Source: Phytopseudomonas dryadis
GTDB taxonomy: Bacteria; Pseudomonadota; Gammaproteobacteria; Pseudomonadales; Pseudomonadaceae
Length of the DNA: 64,000 bases
Reading direction: 5' to 3'
NCBI RefSeq assembly: GCF_004327355.1
Contig: NZ_QJUM01000005.1
Location: 177,775 to 241,774, forward strand
The notes under the pieces were generated by a model. That model was not told the DNA's origin. It saw nothing but the letters and a program-made list of their open reading frames with translations, and made no database searches. Each line of letters opens with the position of its first letter. The first letter of the stretch is position 1. The position numbers and the translations under genes were made by a program. Shown here piece after piece: positions 8,108 to 19,381 of this stretch.

Positions 8108-9721
8108 TCACTGCGCCGCGGCGGCAGTCTCTGCCTGTGGCGCTTCTTCCTCGGCCTGTTCCGGCTCGACCTCGACGTAGGTCAACTGCAGACGCTCGCT
8201 GCTCCAGGCGCGGGTCTTGTTGGTCAACTCGAGGTTGTTGTTCAGGGTCTGCCCGTAGGAGGGGATGATTTCCTTCAGCTTGGCCTGCCACTCCGGCGTC
8301 TTGATCTTGTCCTTGAAGGTCTTTTCCATCAGGTGGAGCATGATCGGCGCGGCGGTGGAAGCGCCTGGCGAGGCGCCGAGCAGGGCGGCGATGGAGCCGT
8401 CTTCGGCGCTGACCACTTCGGTACCGAACTGCAGGACACCACCGAGCTCAGGGTCTTTCTTGATGATCTGCACGCGCTGGCCGGCCTGCACCAGTTCCCA
8501 ATCCTTGTCCTCGGCCTCGGGGAAGTAGTCGCGCAGCGAGTGCATGCGGTCTTCCTGGCTGAGCATCAACTGGCCGATCAGGTAGGTGCTGAGCGACATG
8601 TTGTCGAGACCGGCTTGGGTCATCGGAATGATGTTGCGGGTGGTCATGCTGCTGAACATGTCCAGCAGCGAGCCATTCTTCAGGAACTTGGTGGAGAAGG
8701 TGGCGAACGGCCCGAACAGGATGACCTTCTGGCCATCGATCACGCGTGTGTCCAGGTGCGGAACCGACATGGGCGGCGAGCCGACCGAGGCCAGGCCATA
8801 GACCTTGGCCTGGTGCTTGGCGACCACTTCAGGGTTGCGCGTGACCAGGAACGACCCACCCACCGGGAAACCGGCGTAGCCATCCGCTTCGGGGATGCCG
8901 GATTTCTGCAGCAGCTTGAGGGCGCCGCCGCCGGCTCCGATGAAGACGAACTTGGCATTGACGGTACTCAGTTTGTCGCCATTGGCCAGGTCGGCCACGG
9001 TGACGTTCCAGGTGCCGTCGTCGGCGCGGCTGATGTCGCGCACTTCATGCTGTACATGCAGGCTGAATTCGTCCTTCTGCGACAGCGAGTCGATCAGCTG
9101 GTTGGTGATCTCGCCGAAGTTGACGTCGGTGCCGATCGCCACGCGGGTGGCTGCCAGCTTCTCGCCCGGCTCGCGGCCTTCCATCACCAGGGGCACCCAC
9201 TGCTTGATCTGCTGCGGGTCCTCGGAGAACTCCATGCCGCGGAACAGCGAGCTGTGCTGCAGGGCGGCATGACGCTTCTTGAGGAACTCGGTGTTCTTGT
9301 CGCCCCATACGAAGCTCATGTGCGGCACGTTGTTGATGAACGATTTCGGGTTGTTCAGCACCCCTTGCTCGACCTGGTAGGCCCAGAACTGCTTGGAGAT
9401 CTCGAAGGACTCGTTGATCGCCACGGCCTTGCTGATGTCGATGCTGCCATCGGCCTTTTCCGGGGTGTAGTTCAGCTCGGCGAAGGCCGAATGGCCGGTG
9501 CCGGCGTTGTTCCAGGGGTTGGAGCTTTCATTGGCAATCTGGGGCAGGCGCTCGTACAGGTCGATCTTCCAGCTCGGCTCCAGCTCGTTGAGGTAGGTGC
9601 CGAGGCTGGCGCTCATGATGCCCCCGCCGATCAGCAGGACGTCCACGGATTTTTCCGGTTCGGGCTGCTTGGCGCAGCCAAGCGCGCTCAAGCACAGTAG
9701 GGACAGCAGGAGTTTTTTCAT
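8108..9721 (-). CDS. mqo: Malate:quinone oxidoreductase
   Basis: A FAD-dependent enzyme that oxidises malate to oxaloacetate and passes electrons to the quinone pool at the inner membrane, replacing or backing up NAD-malate dehydrogenase. The FAD-binding motif is [14 protein letters not shown] near residue 30, and the body matches the Mqo family (e.g. [24 protein letters not shown]). From the ATG at 9721 the protein has 537 residues, begins [16 protein letters not shown] and so carries a signal peptide with a lipobox-like end, suggesting membrane anchoring. No clear ribosome binding site precedes this ATG or the one at 9733, so the exact start is unsure. The C-terminus adds an unusual Glu/Ala-rich tail. 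Confidence 0.95.
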   Translation of the reverse strand: MKKLLLSLLCLSALGCAKQPEPEKSVDVLLIGGGIMSASLGTYLNELEPSWKIDLYERLPQIANESSNPWNNAGTGHSAFAELNYTPEKADGSIDISKAVAINESFEISKQFWAYQVEQGVLNNPKSFINNVPHMSFVWGDKNTEFLKKRHAALQHSSLFRGMEFSEDPQQIKQWVPLVMEGREPGEKLAATRVAIGTDVNFGEITNQLIDSLSQKDEFSLHVQHEVRDISRADDGTWNVTVADLANGDKLSTVNAKFVFIGAGGGALKLLQKSGIPEADGYAGFPVGGSFLVTRNPEVVAKHQAKVYGLASVGSPPMSVPHLDTRVIDGQKVILFGPFATFSTKFLKNGSLLDMFSSMTTRNIIPMTQAGLDNMSLSTYLIGQLMLSQEDRMHSLRDYFPEAEDKDWELVQAGQRVQIIKKDPELGGVLQFGTEVVSAEDGSIAALLGASPGASTAAPIMLHLMEKTFKDKIKTPEWQAKLKEIIPSYGQTLNNNLELTNKTRAWSSERLQLTYVEVEPEQAEEEAPQAETAAAAQ

Positions 9722-10107
9722 TAGACAGACCATTTCAAGAAAGAGGGCGCATGGTGTTCGTGCGGCATCGGTGCGTACCTGCTCCGGCGACCTCGCTGCC
9801 TTCCGGGCGTGGTTGCGTGGAGCCAGGGGCGCCTGATGGAGCACTGCAGGTATCGCCATGCCGAGTTGTCTGGTTCCGTTCTGCGAAACCGCTCAGGCCC
9901 GCTGCCTTTGTGGAGCACGGGCTCTTTGTCACCCGGGTGCGCGCTTGCGTCGCAGGTGAGCGGCCCTTAAAGCAAAACTGGTGCCTAAAACAGGCAGATC
10001 GCCAGGACTATGATCTGCGTCAATGTTTGTTGCAGGGTTTTGCTATGGATGAGGCGGTTTTCCGCCATCCGGTCAGGCATTTCTTCGATGAAATGGCGGT
10101 TTTTCGC
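9722..10107. other. Intergenic region upstream of mqo
   Basis: A 386-bp stretch between two minus-strand genes. It should contain the mqo promoter. A short hairpin GGCGG-TTTT-CCGCC (10053-10066) and a similar one touching the stop at 10108 may end transcription of the repeat-protein gene. No other structure is evident. Confidence 0.4.
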
Positions 10108-10572
10108 CTAGTTGCTGCTGCCTCCGCCGATGCTGCCTCCCACGGAACTGCCGGTTCCGCCCGATCCGGCGGGGGCCGACGGGACGCCCCGGTTACCGCT
10201 CGGGGCTCCCGGCGCGCCGGTCGAGCCTTCCTGGCCGGTGGTCGGCGTGCCGGGCGTCACCGTCGAACGTTCCTGGCCGGTGGTCGGCGTACCCGGGGTA
10301 ACCGTGGAGCGCCCCTGGCCGTTGTTCGGATCGACGACACCCGGTGCCTGGGGGTTGCCGACGTTGCCCGGCGCGTTCCGGGTATTGGGCGCCGGCTGGT
10401 TCATGCCGTTGTTGACGTCGCTTCCAGCCGGGGGCTGGCCGGTGCGCTCGCGCACCATTTCCTCGCCGATCCTGTCGCGCTGCTGCTGCAGGGTCAGGCC
10501 GTCGTCGTCGGCATGGGCCGCCTGGCAAATCACGGCTGCGAGTACGCAGGCCGACGCTTGGAATCTGTTCAT
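10108..10572 (-). CDS. Secreted Gly/Pro/Thr-rich repeat protein, function unknown
   Basis: A 154-residue protein starting at an ATG preceded by GGAG (eight bases). Residues 1-21 form a signal peptide (ending AAHA). Residues 22-45 form a charged helix-like segment (LTLQQQRDRIGEEMVRERTG). The rest is low complexity, including three 14-residue repeats of the type GQ-x-x-STVTPGTPTT (residues 85-126) and a Gly/Ser-rich end. It is probably an exported, largely disordered protein of the periplasm or envelope. No family is recognised. The repeats are visible at DNA level and may vary in number between strains. Confidence 0.75.
   Translation of the reverse strand: MNRFQASACVLAAVICQAAHADDDGLTLQQQRDRIGEEMVRERTGQPPAGSDVNNGMNQPAPNTRNAPGNVGNPQAPGVVDPNNGQGRSTVTPGTPTTGQERSTVTPGTPTTGQEGSTGAPGAPSGNRGVPSAPAGSGGTGSSVGGSIGGGSSN
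10195..10320 (-). repeat. Three imperfect 42-bp coding repeats
   Basis: Three head-to-tail 42-bp units inside the gene for the secreted low-complexity protein. The first two are nearly identical in protein sequence; the third is diverged (STGAPGAPSG). Confidence 0.8.
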
Positions 10573-10669
10573 CACCGTCTCCGCTGTGGGCATGTAGTCA
10601 GGTGACCGGAGGCGTGAGCGCAACGTTCAGGCAATCTGCCGAAGGGCGGTCGCTGGGTGGGGCGGGTGC

Positions 10670-10709
10670 GCTACAGGGCAAAACCTACGGCAAGCGTCTA
10701 CCCTGTAGC
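10670..10709. promoter_or_regulatory. Inverted repeat upstream of exaC
   Basis: GCTACAGGG (10670-10678) pairs perfectly with CCCTGTAGC (10701-10709) across a 22-base spacer. It lies between the divergent repeat-protein gene and exaC. It could be a regulator site or a hairpin; nothing decides between them. Confidence 0.35.
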
Positions 10710-10830
10710 TGACCGGAAAGCGGGCGCTCTGGCCTGCCTCTTTGCGCTTCTACGACCAAAGGAGGGGTATTCTCTGCGCCCTGGGGGCATTCCGCTGCCG
10801 CCAGATGCTTTCTAAGATCGAACCTTGGCC

Positions 10831-10849
10831 TGTTCTGCATTGCAGAACA
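10831..10849. promoter_or_regulatory. Perfect 19-bp palindrome upstream of exaC
   Basis: TGTTCTGCA-T-TGCAGAACA is a perfect dyad ending 30 bp before the exaC start codon. Its symmetry, size and position suit an operator for a dimeric repressor or activator of the aldehyde dehydrogenase gene. The protein that binds it is unknown. Confidence 0.5.
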
Positions 10850-10879
10850 CAGGCTCCCACCACAAGAGAGGTCAGCATC

Positions 10880-12400
<1,521 letters not shown>

Positions 12401-12440
12401 GTCGCGCACTCGACCCGTTCGGCGCACTCGCTCCAGTACG

Positions 12441-12465
12441 CAGGCGGGCCTCCGGGCCCGCCCTG
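12441..12465 (+). terminator. Hairpin downstream of exaC
   Basis: GGCGGGCC pairs with GGCCCGCC around TCCG, 40 bases after the exaC stop. It is strong but lacks a T run, so it may act together with the next hairpin. Confidence 0.55.
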
Positions 12466-12496
12466 TTGGCTGGCAGAACGGTAACCGCTCGATCGC

Positions 12497-12520
12497 AACG
12501 CGGCTTCGGCCGCGTTTTTC
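12497..12520 (+). terminator. Rho-independent terminator of exaC
   Basis: AACGCGGC and GCCGCGTT form a perfect stem around a TTCG loop and are followed by TTTC; a canonical terminator. Confidence 0.85.
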
Positions 12521-12812
12521 ATGTGCGTCCGGCATGGGCGCAACTCGTGGGTGAAGGTCCCGCCGTAAGCCGATCACCGCGAGCGAAATGAAGCGCAACG
12601 GCATGGGGGCGCCCGTGAACCGAAGTCATGAGCCGATGTGCAGGAATCGAATAGTCAGGCGGAGCAAACGCGCGAATTAGAGACCGGTCGCACACCGCCA
12701 GGAAGGGCATAGTGCTACCATCACCGCCGCCTTTCGCAGTCCCGCACTCGTTGCAGAGGTTATTTGCCAGGAAGGCCGAACATTCAAATCATGGACAGGT
12801 ATTGAGCAGACG

Positions 12813-14423
12813 ATGAAAAAAATAGCAGGAATAGCCGCGGGCGTCGTGGTGGCGCTTGGCGTGATCGGCACGGCCGGAGCCTGGTATACCGGTACCCAGT
12901 TGCCGGGTGTATTGCAAAGCGCCATTGCGCAAGCCAACCAGCAGAGCCAGGACGCGCTGCTGGGTTCGGGAATCACCGCCAAGCTGGAATTGCTGTCGCT
13001 GGAAACTCGTCTGTTCAGCAGTATTGCTCACTACCGCATCGCCATCGACGCGCCAGCCTATAAAAAGGTGCCCGCGCATCTGGAACTTCTGCTGGTGGAC
13101 AACATTGAGCACGGTCCGCTGCCCGCGTCGCGCCTGAAGCGCCTCAACCCGTGGCCGGTCATGGCTGTCAGCAACTACGAGCTGGAAGCCAATGAACTCA
13201 CCCGGAAGTGGTTCGACGCCGCCGGAGGCGCTGCGCCGCTTGGCGGCCAGGCCAGCCTGGGCTACGACGGTTCGACCACCGGCACCCTGGTGTTCACGCC
13301 CCTGGACTTTGCTCCGACGCCGACCTCGACGGTCAGGTTCTCCGGCCTGGCGCTGGATGTCGAAGCCAGCAAGCACGCGACGAAAGTAGTGGTGACCGGC
13401 GGTATGGACAGTCTGCTTGTCAGCGCTGCCGACGGCGGAGAAACCCCCATCCGGGCCGAGCTGCGGGGCTTGACCCTGAACAGCGATCAGCGCCTGGGCA
13501 GCGGCGATTTCTACCTGGGGGACAGCAACCTCAAACTGGCCACCGCGCAGATCACGCTGGGCGACCAGCCTGCCGTGCTGATCAAGGATCTGTCGCAGTT
13601 CGGCAGTCTGCAAGAAGCCAGCGGCTTGCTGGCCGGGCGCCTGGGTTACGACATCGGTATGGTCAGCTATGACGGCAAAGACCTGGCCGGCATGCACATG
13701 CTCTGGTCGCTGAAGGACCTCGATGCGGCTGTGGTGCAATCGTTGCTCGAGCTGTATCGCGAGAAGCTCACGTCCATCCAGCAGGCCCAGTCCCTTGGTC
13801 AGGACGTAGCGGACCTGGACTTTTCGCCCGCTGACGAAGCGCGCCTGAAGACCGACTTCGAAAGGCTGCTGAGCGCCAGGCCGCAAATCGCTCTGGAAAA
13901 ATACAGCATCAGAAGCAGCAGCGGCGAAGCGTCGCTGAGCATGGCGGTAGACCTGAACCAGCCCGAGTCGTTCGAGCTACCGCCGCCCGAGCTGGTCAGG
14001 CAGATGATCGCGAAGGTGGATGCCAGGCTGTCCATCGCCAAGGCCATGATTGGCGATGGCGTTCGGGCCCAGGCAATGTTCGGCGGCGAAACGGATGCCA
14101 AGGCTATCGAGGACCAGGCCGCCATGTTCACTGAAATGGGCAGTGGCATGGCCCTTGGAACCGGCCTGCTGACCCTGGAAGGCGACACGCTGCAAGCGTC
14201 GCTGCACTACGCCAATGACAAGGTGACCTTCAATGGCCAGGACATGACCGTCGAAGAGTTCGCCATGTTCGTCATGTCCAAGGCCAATGGCCTGGGCGGT
14301 GGCGGCCTGGGTGGTGACGATCAGCCGCAATACGACGAAGCGGATGAAGCCTACCCCGAAGGGGGCATAGACGACTGGGACGATGCGCAAGAACAGCCTG
14401 ACGAGGCTCCTGAAGAGCAGTAA
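12813..14423 (+). CDS. DUF945 (YdgA-like) family protein
   Basis: A 536-residue protein with an N-terminal signal anchor (MKKIAGIAAGVVVALGVIGT) followed by a long periplasmic or membrane-facing region. The start, length and motifs such as YHIAID-like SSIAHYRIAID and LELLLVDNIEHGPLP match the YdgA/DUF945 family of Gram-negative bacteria. The C-terminal 40 residues are strongly acidic (DDQPQYDEADEAYPEGGIDD), probably disordered. The molecular role of the family is not settled. The gene stands alone, and a member of the ~150-bp repeat family lies between it and the convergent gap gene. Confidence 0.85.
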   Translation: MKKIAGIAAGVVVALGVIGTAGAWYTGTQLPGVLQSAIAQANQQSQDALLGSGITAKLELLSLETRLFSSIAHYRIAIDAPAYKKVPAHLELLLVDNIEHGPLPASRLKRLNPWPVMAVSNYELEANELTRKWFDAAGGAAPLGGQASLGYDGSTTGTLVFTPLDFAPTPTSTVRFSGLALDVEASKHATKVVVTGGMDSLLVSAADGGETPIRAELRGLTLNSDQRLGSGDFYLGDSNLKLATAQITLGDQPAVLIKDLSQFGSLQEASGLLAGRLGYDIGMVSYDGKDLAGMHMLWSLKDLDAAVVQSLLELYREKLTSIQQAQSLGQDVADLDFSPADEARLKTDFERLLSARPQIALEKYSIRSSSGEASLSMAVDLNQPESFELPPPELVRQMIAKVDARLSIAKAMIGDGVRAQAMFGGETDAKAIEDQAAMFTEMGSGMALGTGLLTLEGDTLQASLHYANDKVTFNGQDMTVEEFAMFVMSKANGLGGGGLGGDDQPQYDEADEAYPEGGIDDWDDAQEQPDEAPEEQ

Positions 14424-14459
14424 GTTCGAGTGCAACGTGCAAAAGGTTTAATGCCGGCC

Positions 14460-14608
14460 AGTCAAGCATTTGGCCCGAAAAGCGGCGGTTTGCCCTGGCC
14501 CTGTAGGAGCCGCGACCTCGCGGCGATTGGCGGCCATGACACGCTTCGTGCGACGACCACCCTCGCATCGCGCCGAGGTCGACGCTCCCACACGGGCGAC
14601 GGTTTGCC
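14460..14608 (+). repeat. Long intergenic palindromic element, copy A
   Basis: This shares its whole layout with copies at 41721 and 46371: a leader GTCAAGCATTTGGCCC, then GCGGTTTGCCCTGGCCCTGT, a GC-rich arm GAGCCGCGACCTCGCGGCGAT, a variable middle, the opposing arm CGCATCGCGCCGAGGTCGAC, and a final GGTTTGCC. It lies between the convergent DUF945 and gap genes. Confidence 0.8.
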
Positions 14609-14624
14609 ACTCTTTCGTACATGC

Positions 14625-15626
14625 TTACCGGGCCGCCTGCATGGCCAGGCAGGTATCGAGCATGCGGTTGGAAAAGCCCCATTCGTTGTCGTACCAGGCC
14701 AGCACCTTGACCAGCCGGCCATTCACCTTGGTGTGGTTGGCGTCGAAGATCGCTGACAGCGGGTTGTGGTTGAAGTCGCAGGACACCAGCGGCAGGCTGT
14801 TGTAGCCCAGGATCGGGGAGCGCTGGCTGGCGGCCAGGAGCAGGGCGTTGATCTCCTCGGCGCTGGTCTCGCGCTGCACCTGCAGGGTCAGATCCACCAG
14901 CGATACGTTGATCAGCGGCACCCGTACCGCCATGCCGGTCAGGCGCCCAGCCAGTTCCGGCAGCACCAGGCCCACGGCTTCGGCGGCCCCGGTCCTGGTG
15001 GGGATCATCGACTGGGTTGCCGAACGCGCGCGGAACGGGTCGCTGTGGTAGACGTCGGACAGGTTCTGGTCGTTGGTATAGGCATGGATGGTGGTCATCA
15101 ACCCGCTTTCGATGCCCAGCTCGCGCTGCAGCACCTGGGCCACCGGCGCCAGGCAGTTGGTGGTGCACGAGGCGTTGGAGACGATCTGTTGCGAGGCACG
15201 CAGGACGTCGTGGTTGACGCCGTACACCACGGTGGCGTCGGCGCCCTTGGCCGGTGCCGAGATGAGCACCCGGCGGGCGCCGGCCTGCAGGTGCGCGGCG
15301 GCCTTGTCGCGGTCGGTGAACAGGCCGGTACACTCGAACACCACGTCGATGTCGAGCGCCTTCCAGGGCAGTTCGGCCGGATTGCGCAGGGCGCTGACGG
15401 CGATGCGGTCGCCGTTGATCGCCAGATCCTGACCGTCGACCTCGATTTCACCGTCGAAAATGCCGTGTACGCTGTCGTACTTGAGGAGATGGGCGTTCAT
15501 CGCACTGTCGCCCAGGTCGTTGATCGCCACCACCTGCAGGTGTTCGCGGTACGACTGGGTATACAGTGCGCGGAGAACGTTGCGGCCGATACGACCGAAA
15601 CCGTTGATGGCAATTCGCAGAGTCAT
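14625..15626 (-). CDS. gap: Glyceraldehyde-3-phosphate dehydrogenase
   Basis: A 333-residue phosphorylating GAPDH interconverting glyceraldehyde 3-phosphate and 1,3-bisphosphoglycerate in the cytoplasm. The Rossmann motif [10 protein letters not shown] is at the N-terminus and the catalytic C154 lies in SNASCTTNC. The ATG at 15626 gives the standard N-terminus [15 protein letters not shown] with GAGGG about nine bases upstream; the longer frame is not credible. It is divergent from edd, with a HexR-type operator between them, the arrangement of gap-1/edd in P. putida and gapA/edd in P. aeruginosa. It works after the Entner-Doudoroff split, and repression should be lifted by 2-keto-3-deoxy-6-phosphogluconate. 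Confidence 0.97.
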   Translation of the reverse strand: MTLRIAINGFGRIGRNVLRALYTQSYREHLQVVAINDLGDSAMNAHLLKYDSVHGIFDGEIEVDGQDLAINGDRIAVSALRNPAELPWKALDIDVVFECTGLFTDRDKAAAHLQAGARRVLISAPAKGADATVVYGVNHDVLRASQQIVSNASCTTNCLAPVAQVLQRELGIESGLMTTIHAYTNDQNLSDVYHSDPFRARSATQSMIPTRTGAAEAVGLVLPELAGRLTGMAVRVPLINVSLVDLTLQVQRETSAEEINALLLAASQRSPILGYNSLPLVSCDFNHNPLSAIFDANHTKVNGRLVKVLAWYDNEWGFSNRMLDTCLAMQAAR

Positions 15627-15646
15627 GGGAGTTGGCCCTCGGTTTG

Positions 15647-15661
15647 TTGTTTTAAAAACAA
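15647..15661. promoter_or_regulatory. HexR operator between gap and edd
   Basis: TTGT-TTTAAAA-ACAA exactly fits the HexR consensus TTGT-N7/8-ACAA described for P. putida gap-1, edd and zwf. It lies 21 bp upstream of the gap ATG and in the shared divergent promoter with edd, within an AT-rich stretch. Confidence 0.85.
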
Positions 15662-15758
15662 TATTGTTCTTATTGAAGTAGAAAACAAGCATCTTTGCTG
15701 GCAGTATTTTGGTAAAAATACAATTCTAAAAGCTACCCGTTAGCCTGGAGTCGATACC

Positions 15759-17588
15759 ATGCACCCCCGCATCCTCGAGGTAACCGAGCGCCTGATCGCC
15801 CGCAGCCAAGCCACCCGCGAGCGTTATCTGGCGCAGATGGCCGCCGCGGCCAGCCAGGGGCCTCACCGCGGCAGCCTGCAGTGCGCCAACTTCGCCCATG
15901 GCGTGGCGGGCTGCGGCTCGAGCGACGACAAACAGCGCCTGCGCCTGATGAACGAGGCCAACGTCGGCATCGTCTCGGCCTATAACGACATGCTCTCGGC
16001 CCACCAGCCCTACGAACACTTCCCGGAAATGATCAAGCAGGCCTTGCGCGAAATCGGCTGCGTCGGCCAGTTCGCCGGCGGCGTGCCGGCGATGTGCGAC
16101 GGGGTGACCCAGGGCGAGCCGGGCATGGAGCTGAGCCTGGCCAGCCGCGAAGTGATCGCCATGTCCACCGCCGTGGCCCTGTCGCACAACATGTTCGACG
16201 CCGCCTTGCTGCTGGGCATCTGCGACAAGATCGTGCCCGGGCTGATGATCGGCGCGCTGCGCTTCGGCCATCTGCCGATGGTCTTCGTGCCGGGTGGGCC
16301 CATGCCCTCGGGCATCCCCAACAAGGAAAAGGCCGAGGTACGCCAGCGCTACGCCGAGGGCAAGGCGACCCGCGAACAACTGCTCGAATCGGAGATGAAG
16401 TCCTATCACAGCCCCGGCACCTGCACCTTCTACGGCACCGCCAACACCAACCAGGTGGTGATGGAGATCATGGGCCTGCACCTGCCCGGCTCCTCGTTCG
16501 TCAACCCCTATACGCCGCTGCGCGATGCCCTGACCCGCGAAGCGGCGCGCCAGGTCACCCGGCTGACCCAGCAGAACGGCGATTACCTGCCGCTATGCCG
16601 GATCATCGACGAGAAGGCCATCGTCAATTCGGTGGTGGCGCTCAATGCCACCGGCGGCTCGACCAACCACACCCTGCACATTCCGGCCTTCGCCCGCGCC
16701 GCCGGCATTCAGTTGACCTGGCAGGACATGGCCGATCTGTCCGCGGTGACCCCGACCCTGGCCAAGGTCTACCCCAATGGCCAGGCCGACGTGAACCACT
16801 TCCACGCCTGCGGCGGCGTTCCCTTCATGGTGCGCACCCTGCTCGAAGCCGGCCTGTTGCACGAGGACGTGTACACGGTGGTGGGGCAGGGCCTGTCGCG
16901 CTACACCCGCGAGCCGTTCCTCGAGGACGGCGAGCTGGTCTGGCGCGAAGGCCCGCAGCAGAGCCTGGATCGCGCCATCCTGCGCGCGGTGCCGGAAGCG
17001 TTTTCCGCCGAGGGCGGCTTGCGCGTGCTGCACGGCAACCTCGGTAGCGGCGTGGCCAAGGTCTCCGCCGTGGCGCCGGAGCACCAGGTGGTGCAGGCGC
17101 CGGCGCGGGTATTCGAGACCCAGTCCGATCTGGCCGAGGCGTTCAAGGCCGGTGAGCTGGAAAAGGATTTCGTCGCCGTGGTGCGTTTTCAGGGGCCCAA
17201 GGCCAACGGCATGCCGGAGCTGCACAAGCTCACCCCCTATCTCGGCGTGTTGCAGGATCGCGGCTTCAAGGTGGCGCTGGTCACCGACGGGCGCATGTCC
17301 GGCGCTTCGGGCAAGGTGCCGGCGGCCATCCATGTCAGCCCCGAGGCCTGGGATGGCGGGCCGCTGGCCAGGGTGCGCGACGGCGACGTGATCCGCGTCG
17401 ACGGCGTGCAGGGCTCGCTGCAGGTGCTGGTCGATGCCGCCACCTGGGAGGCCCGTGCATGCGCCCCGCGCCCGGAGGGTACCGGCATCGGCTGCGGGCG
17501 CGAGCTGTTCGCTTTCATGCGCGCGGCGTTCAGCCCGGCGGAGCAGGGCGCCAGTGTGTTCAGCGCGGAGCTGGAGAGCTTGCGATGA
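15759..17588 (+). CDS. edd: 6-Phosphogluconate dehydratase
   Basis: The first enzyme of the Entner-Doudoroff pathway proper, converting 6-phosphogluconate to 2-keto-3-deoxy-6-phosphogluconate; an iron-sulfur dehydratase of the IlvD/Edd family. The 609-residue length matches the family. Iron-sulfur ligand cysteines are seen in [24 protein letters not shown] and the [13 protein letters not shown] region. The ATG is preceded by CTGGAG. Its TGA overlaps the glk ATG (ATGA), starting the operon edd-glk-gltR-gtrS in the same order as P. aeruginosa. Transcription should be controlled by HexR through the site at 15647. Confidence 0.97.
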   Translation: MHPRILEVTERLIARSQATRERYLAQMAAAASQGPHRGSLQCANFAHGVAGCGSSDDKQRLRLMNEANVGIVSAYNDMLSAHQPYEHFPEMIKQALREIGCVGQFAGGVPAMCDGVTQGEPGMELSLASREVIAMSTAVALSHNMFDAALLLGICDKIVPGLMIGALRFGHLPMVFVPGGPMPSGIPNKEKAEVRQRYAEGKATREQLLESEMKSYHSPGTCTFYGTANTNQVVMEIMGLHLPGSSFVNPYTPLRDALTREAARQVTRLTQQNGDYLPLCRIIDEKAIVNSVVALNATGGSTNHTLHIPAFARAAGIQLTWQDMADLSAVTPTLAKVYPNGQADVNHFHACGGVPFMVRTLLEAGLLHEDVYTVVGQGLSRYTREPFLEDGELVWREGPQQSLDRAILRAVPEAFSAEGGLRVLHGNLGSGVAKVSAVAPEHQVVQAPARVFETQSDLAEAFKAGELEKDFVAVVRFQGPKANGMPELHKLTPYLGVLQDRGFKVALVTDGRMSGASGKVPAAIHVSPEAWDGGPLARVRDGDVIRVDGVQGSLQVLVDAATWEARACAPRPEGTGIGCGRELFAFMRAAFSPAEQGASVFSAELESLR

Positions 17589-18550
17589 GCCTGGCGCTGG
17601 TCGGCGATATCGGTGGCACCAATGCGCGCTTCGCCCTGTGGCGCGACGAGCGGCTGGAGTCGGTGCGGGTCTCGGCCACGGCCGATTACCCGACCCTGGA
17701 ACTGGCCATTCGTGCCTATCTGGATGCGTTGGGGCTGGCCCCGGGCGCCGTGGATACGGTGTGCCTGGCCTGTGCCGGTCCGGTCGACGGCGATCTGCTG
17801 CGCTTCACCAACAACCAGTGGCGTATCAGCCGCACGGCGTTCTGCGCCGAGCTGCAGGTGCGCGAGCTGCTGCTGATCAACGATTTCTCGGCCATGGCCC
17901 TGGGCATGACCCGCCTGCAGGAGGGCGAGCGCATCAGCGTCTGCCCGGGCACGCCGCAGGCGGATCGCCCCTGTGTGGTGATCGGCGCGGGCACCGGCCT
18001 GGGCGTCGGCACCCTGCTGGCGCTGCCGGGTGGTGGCTGGCACGCGTTGCCGGGCGAGGGCGGGCATGTCGACCTGCCGATCGGCAGTCAGCGCGAGGCG
18101 CAGATCTGGCAGGCCCTGCAGCGACAGATCGGGCATGTCAGCGCCGAAGGCGGTGCGCTCAGTGGCAACGGCCTGCTGGCGCTGTACCGGGCGGTCTGTG
18201 CCGTGGATGGCCAGGCGCCGCTGCTGCACAGCGCGGCGCAGATCACCCGCGCGGCGCTGGAGGGCGAAACCCTGGCCGCGGGCGTGCTGGAGCAGTTCTG
18301 CTGCCTGCTGGGACGGGTCGCCGGCAACAACGTGCTGACCCTCGGGGCGCGCGGCGGCGTGTACATCGCCGGTGGCATGGTGCCGCGCTTCGCCGAGTTC
18401 TTCCTGGCCAGCGGCTTTTCCCGCAGCCTGCGCGACAAGGGCTGCATGAGCGATTATTTCGACGGGGTTCCGGTTTGGCTGGTGACTGCCGAGTATCCTG
18501 GGCTGGTGGGCGCCGGGGTGGCGGTGCAGCAGGCGCTGGCGGGTCGTTGA
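17585..18550 (+). CDS. glk: Glucokinase
   Basis: A 321-residue ATP-dependent glucokinase phosphorylating cytoplasmic glucose to glucose 6-phosphate. It belongs to the bacterial Glk (ROK-distinct) family: the N-terminal phosphate motif is [14 protein letters not shown], the catalytic aspartate lies in [12 protein letters not shown], the second nucleotide motif is [11 protein letters not shown], and [13 protein letters not shown] follows. The start overlaps the edd stop by four bases, so translation is coupled. It feeds the glucose imported by the GltBFGK transporter encoded downstream into Zwf and then the Entner-Doudoroff route. Confidence 0.96.
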   Translation: MSLALVGDIGGTNARFALWRDERLESVRVSATADYPTLELAIRAYLDALGLAPGAVDTVCLACAGPVDGDLLRFTNNQWRISRTAFCAELQVRELLLINDFSAMALGMTRLQEGERISVCPGTPQADRPCVVIGAGTGLGVGTLLALPGGGWHALPGEGGHVDLPIGSQREAQIWQALQRQIGHVSAEGGALSGNGLLALYRAVCAVDGQAPLLHSAAQITRAALEGETLAAGVLEQFCCLLGRVAGNNVLTLGARGGVYIAGGMVPRFAEFFLASGFSRSLRDKGCMSDYFDGVPVWLVTAEYPGLVGAGVAVQQALAGR

Positions 18551-18646
18551 AAAGCGACCTCGGCTTTGGCTTCCTGCGTCGCTCTACCTTCTGCATCCAT
18601 GCAGTCGTGCGGCGCCATCGACAAGAACAAGAAGGGACATCGATAT

Positions 18647-19381
18647 TTGAGCACTTCCGGAAAATCCATCCTGCTGGTCGACGACGACCAGGAAATCCGC
18701 GAGCTGTTGCACACCTACCTGAGCCGAACCGGCTTTCAGGTGACTACCGTAGCCGATGGCGCCGAGTTCCGCCGGGGCCTGGCCGAGCACAATGCCGATC
18801 TGGTGATCCTCGACGTCATGCTGCCCGACGAGGACGGTTTCAGCCTGTGTCGCTGGGTACGCGAACACCAGCGCTTCGCCCAGGTGCCGATCATCATGCT
18901 CACGGCCAGCTCGGACGAGGCCGACCGGGTCATCGGCCTGGAACTGGGCGCCGACGACTACCTGGGCAAGCCGTTCAGCCCGCGCGAGCTGCTGGCGCGG
19001 ATCAAGGCCCTGCTGCGCCGGGCGCATTTCAGCCAGGAGCGCGCCGGCGAGGTGCTGTGGTTCGACGACTGGCGACTGGATATGGTCAGCCACCGGCTGT
19101 TCAACGTCGACGGCGAGGAGGTGATCCTCTCCGGTGCCGACTTCGCCCTGCTCAAGCTGTTCCTCGACCATCCGCAGCAGATCCTCGACCGCGACACCAT
19201 CGGCAACGCCACCCGTGGTCGCGAGGTGATGCCGCTGGAGCGCATCGTCGACATGGCGGTCAGCCGTCTGCGCCAGCGCCTGCGCGACACCGACAAGCCG
19301 CCACGGCTGATCCGCACCGTGCGCGGCAGCGGCTACCTGCTGGCGGCCCAGGTTACGGCGCACGCCCTCGATGCGCGCTAG
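18647..19381 (+). CDS. gltR: Response regulator of glucose uptake (OmpR family)
   Basis: A two-component response regulator with a receiver domain (residues 1-120; phospho-acceptor D56 in LVILDVMLP, acidic DDD near residue 12, lysine in GKPFSP) and an OmpR-type winged helix (TVRGSGYLL at the end). I place the start at the TTG at 18647, giving MSTSGKSILLVDDD and 244 residues, close to known GltR; GAAGGGA lies about ten bases upstream. An in-frame start at 18566 would add 27 atypical residues. In P. aeruginosa GltR with sensor GtrS controls glucose uptake genes. The paired promoter modules at 20851 and 22178 are candidate targets. Confidence 0.92.
   Translation: MSTSGKSILLVDDDQEIRELLHTYLSRTGFQVTTVADGAEFRRGLAEHNADLVILDVMLPDEDGFSLCRWVREHQRFAQVPIIMLTASSDEADRVIGLELGADDYLGKPFSPRELLARIKALLRRAHFSQERAGEVLWFDDWRLDMVSHRLFNVDGEEVILSGADFALLKLFLDHPQQILDRDTIGNATRGREVMPLERIVDMAVSRLRQRLRDTDKPPRLIRTVRGSGYLLAAQVTAHALDAR

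Larger units (their letters stand above)
12401..12812. other. Intergenic region between exaC and the DUF945 gene
   Basis: The left part holds two terminator hairpins (12441-12465 and 12497-12520). The remaining 290 bp should hold the promoter of the DUF945 gene. I see no gene, strong palindrome or repeat there. Confidence 0.5.

Noticed and set aside
10825..10850. Sigma54 promoter upstream of exaC (TTGGCC...TTGC)
   Set aside because: The GG and GC elements are 13 or 8 bases apart instead of 10; the pattern is better explained by the 19-bp palindrome.
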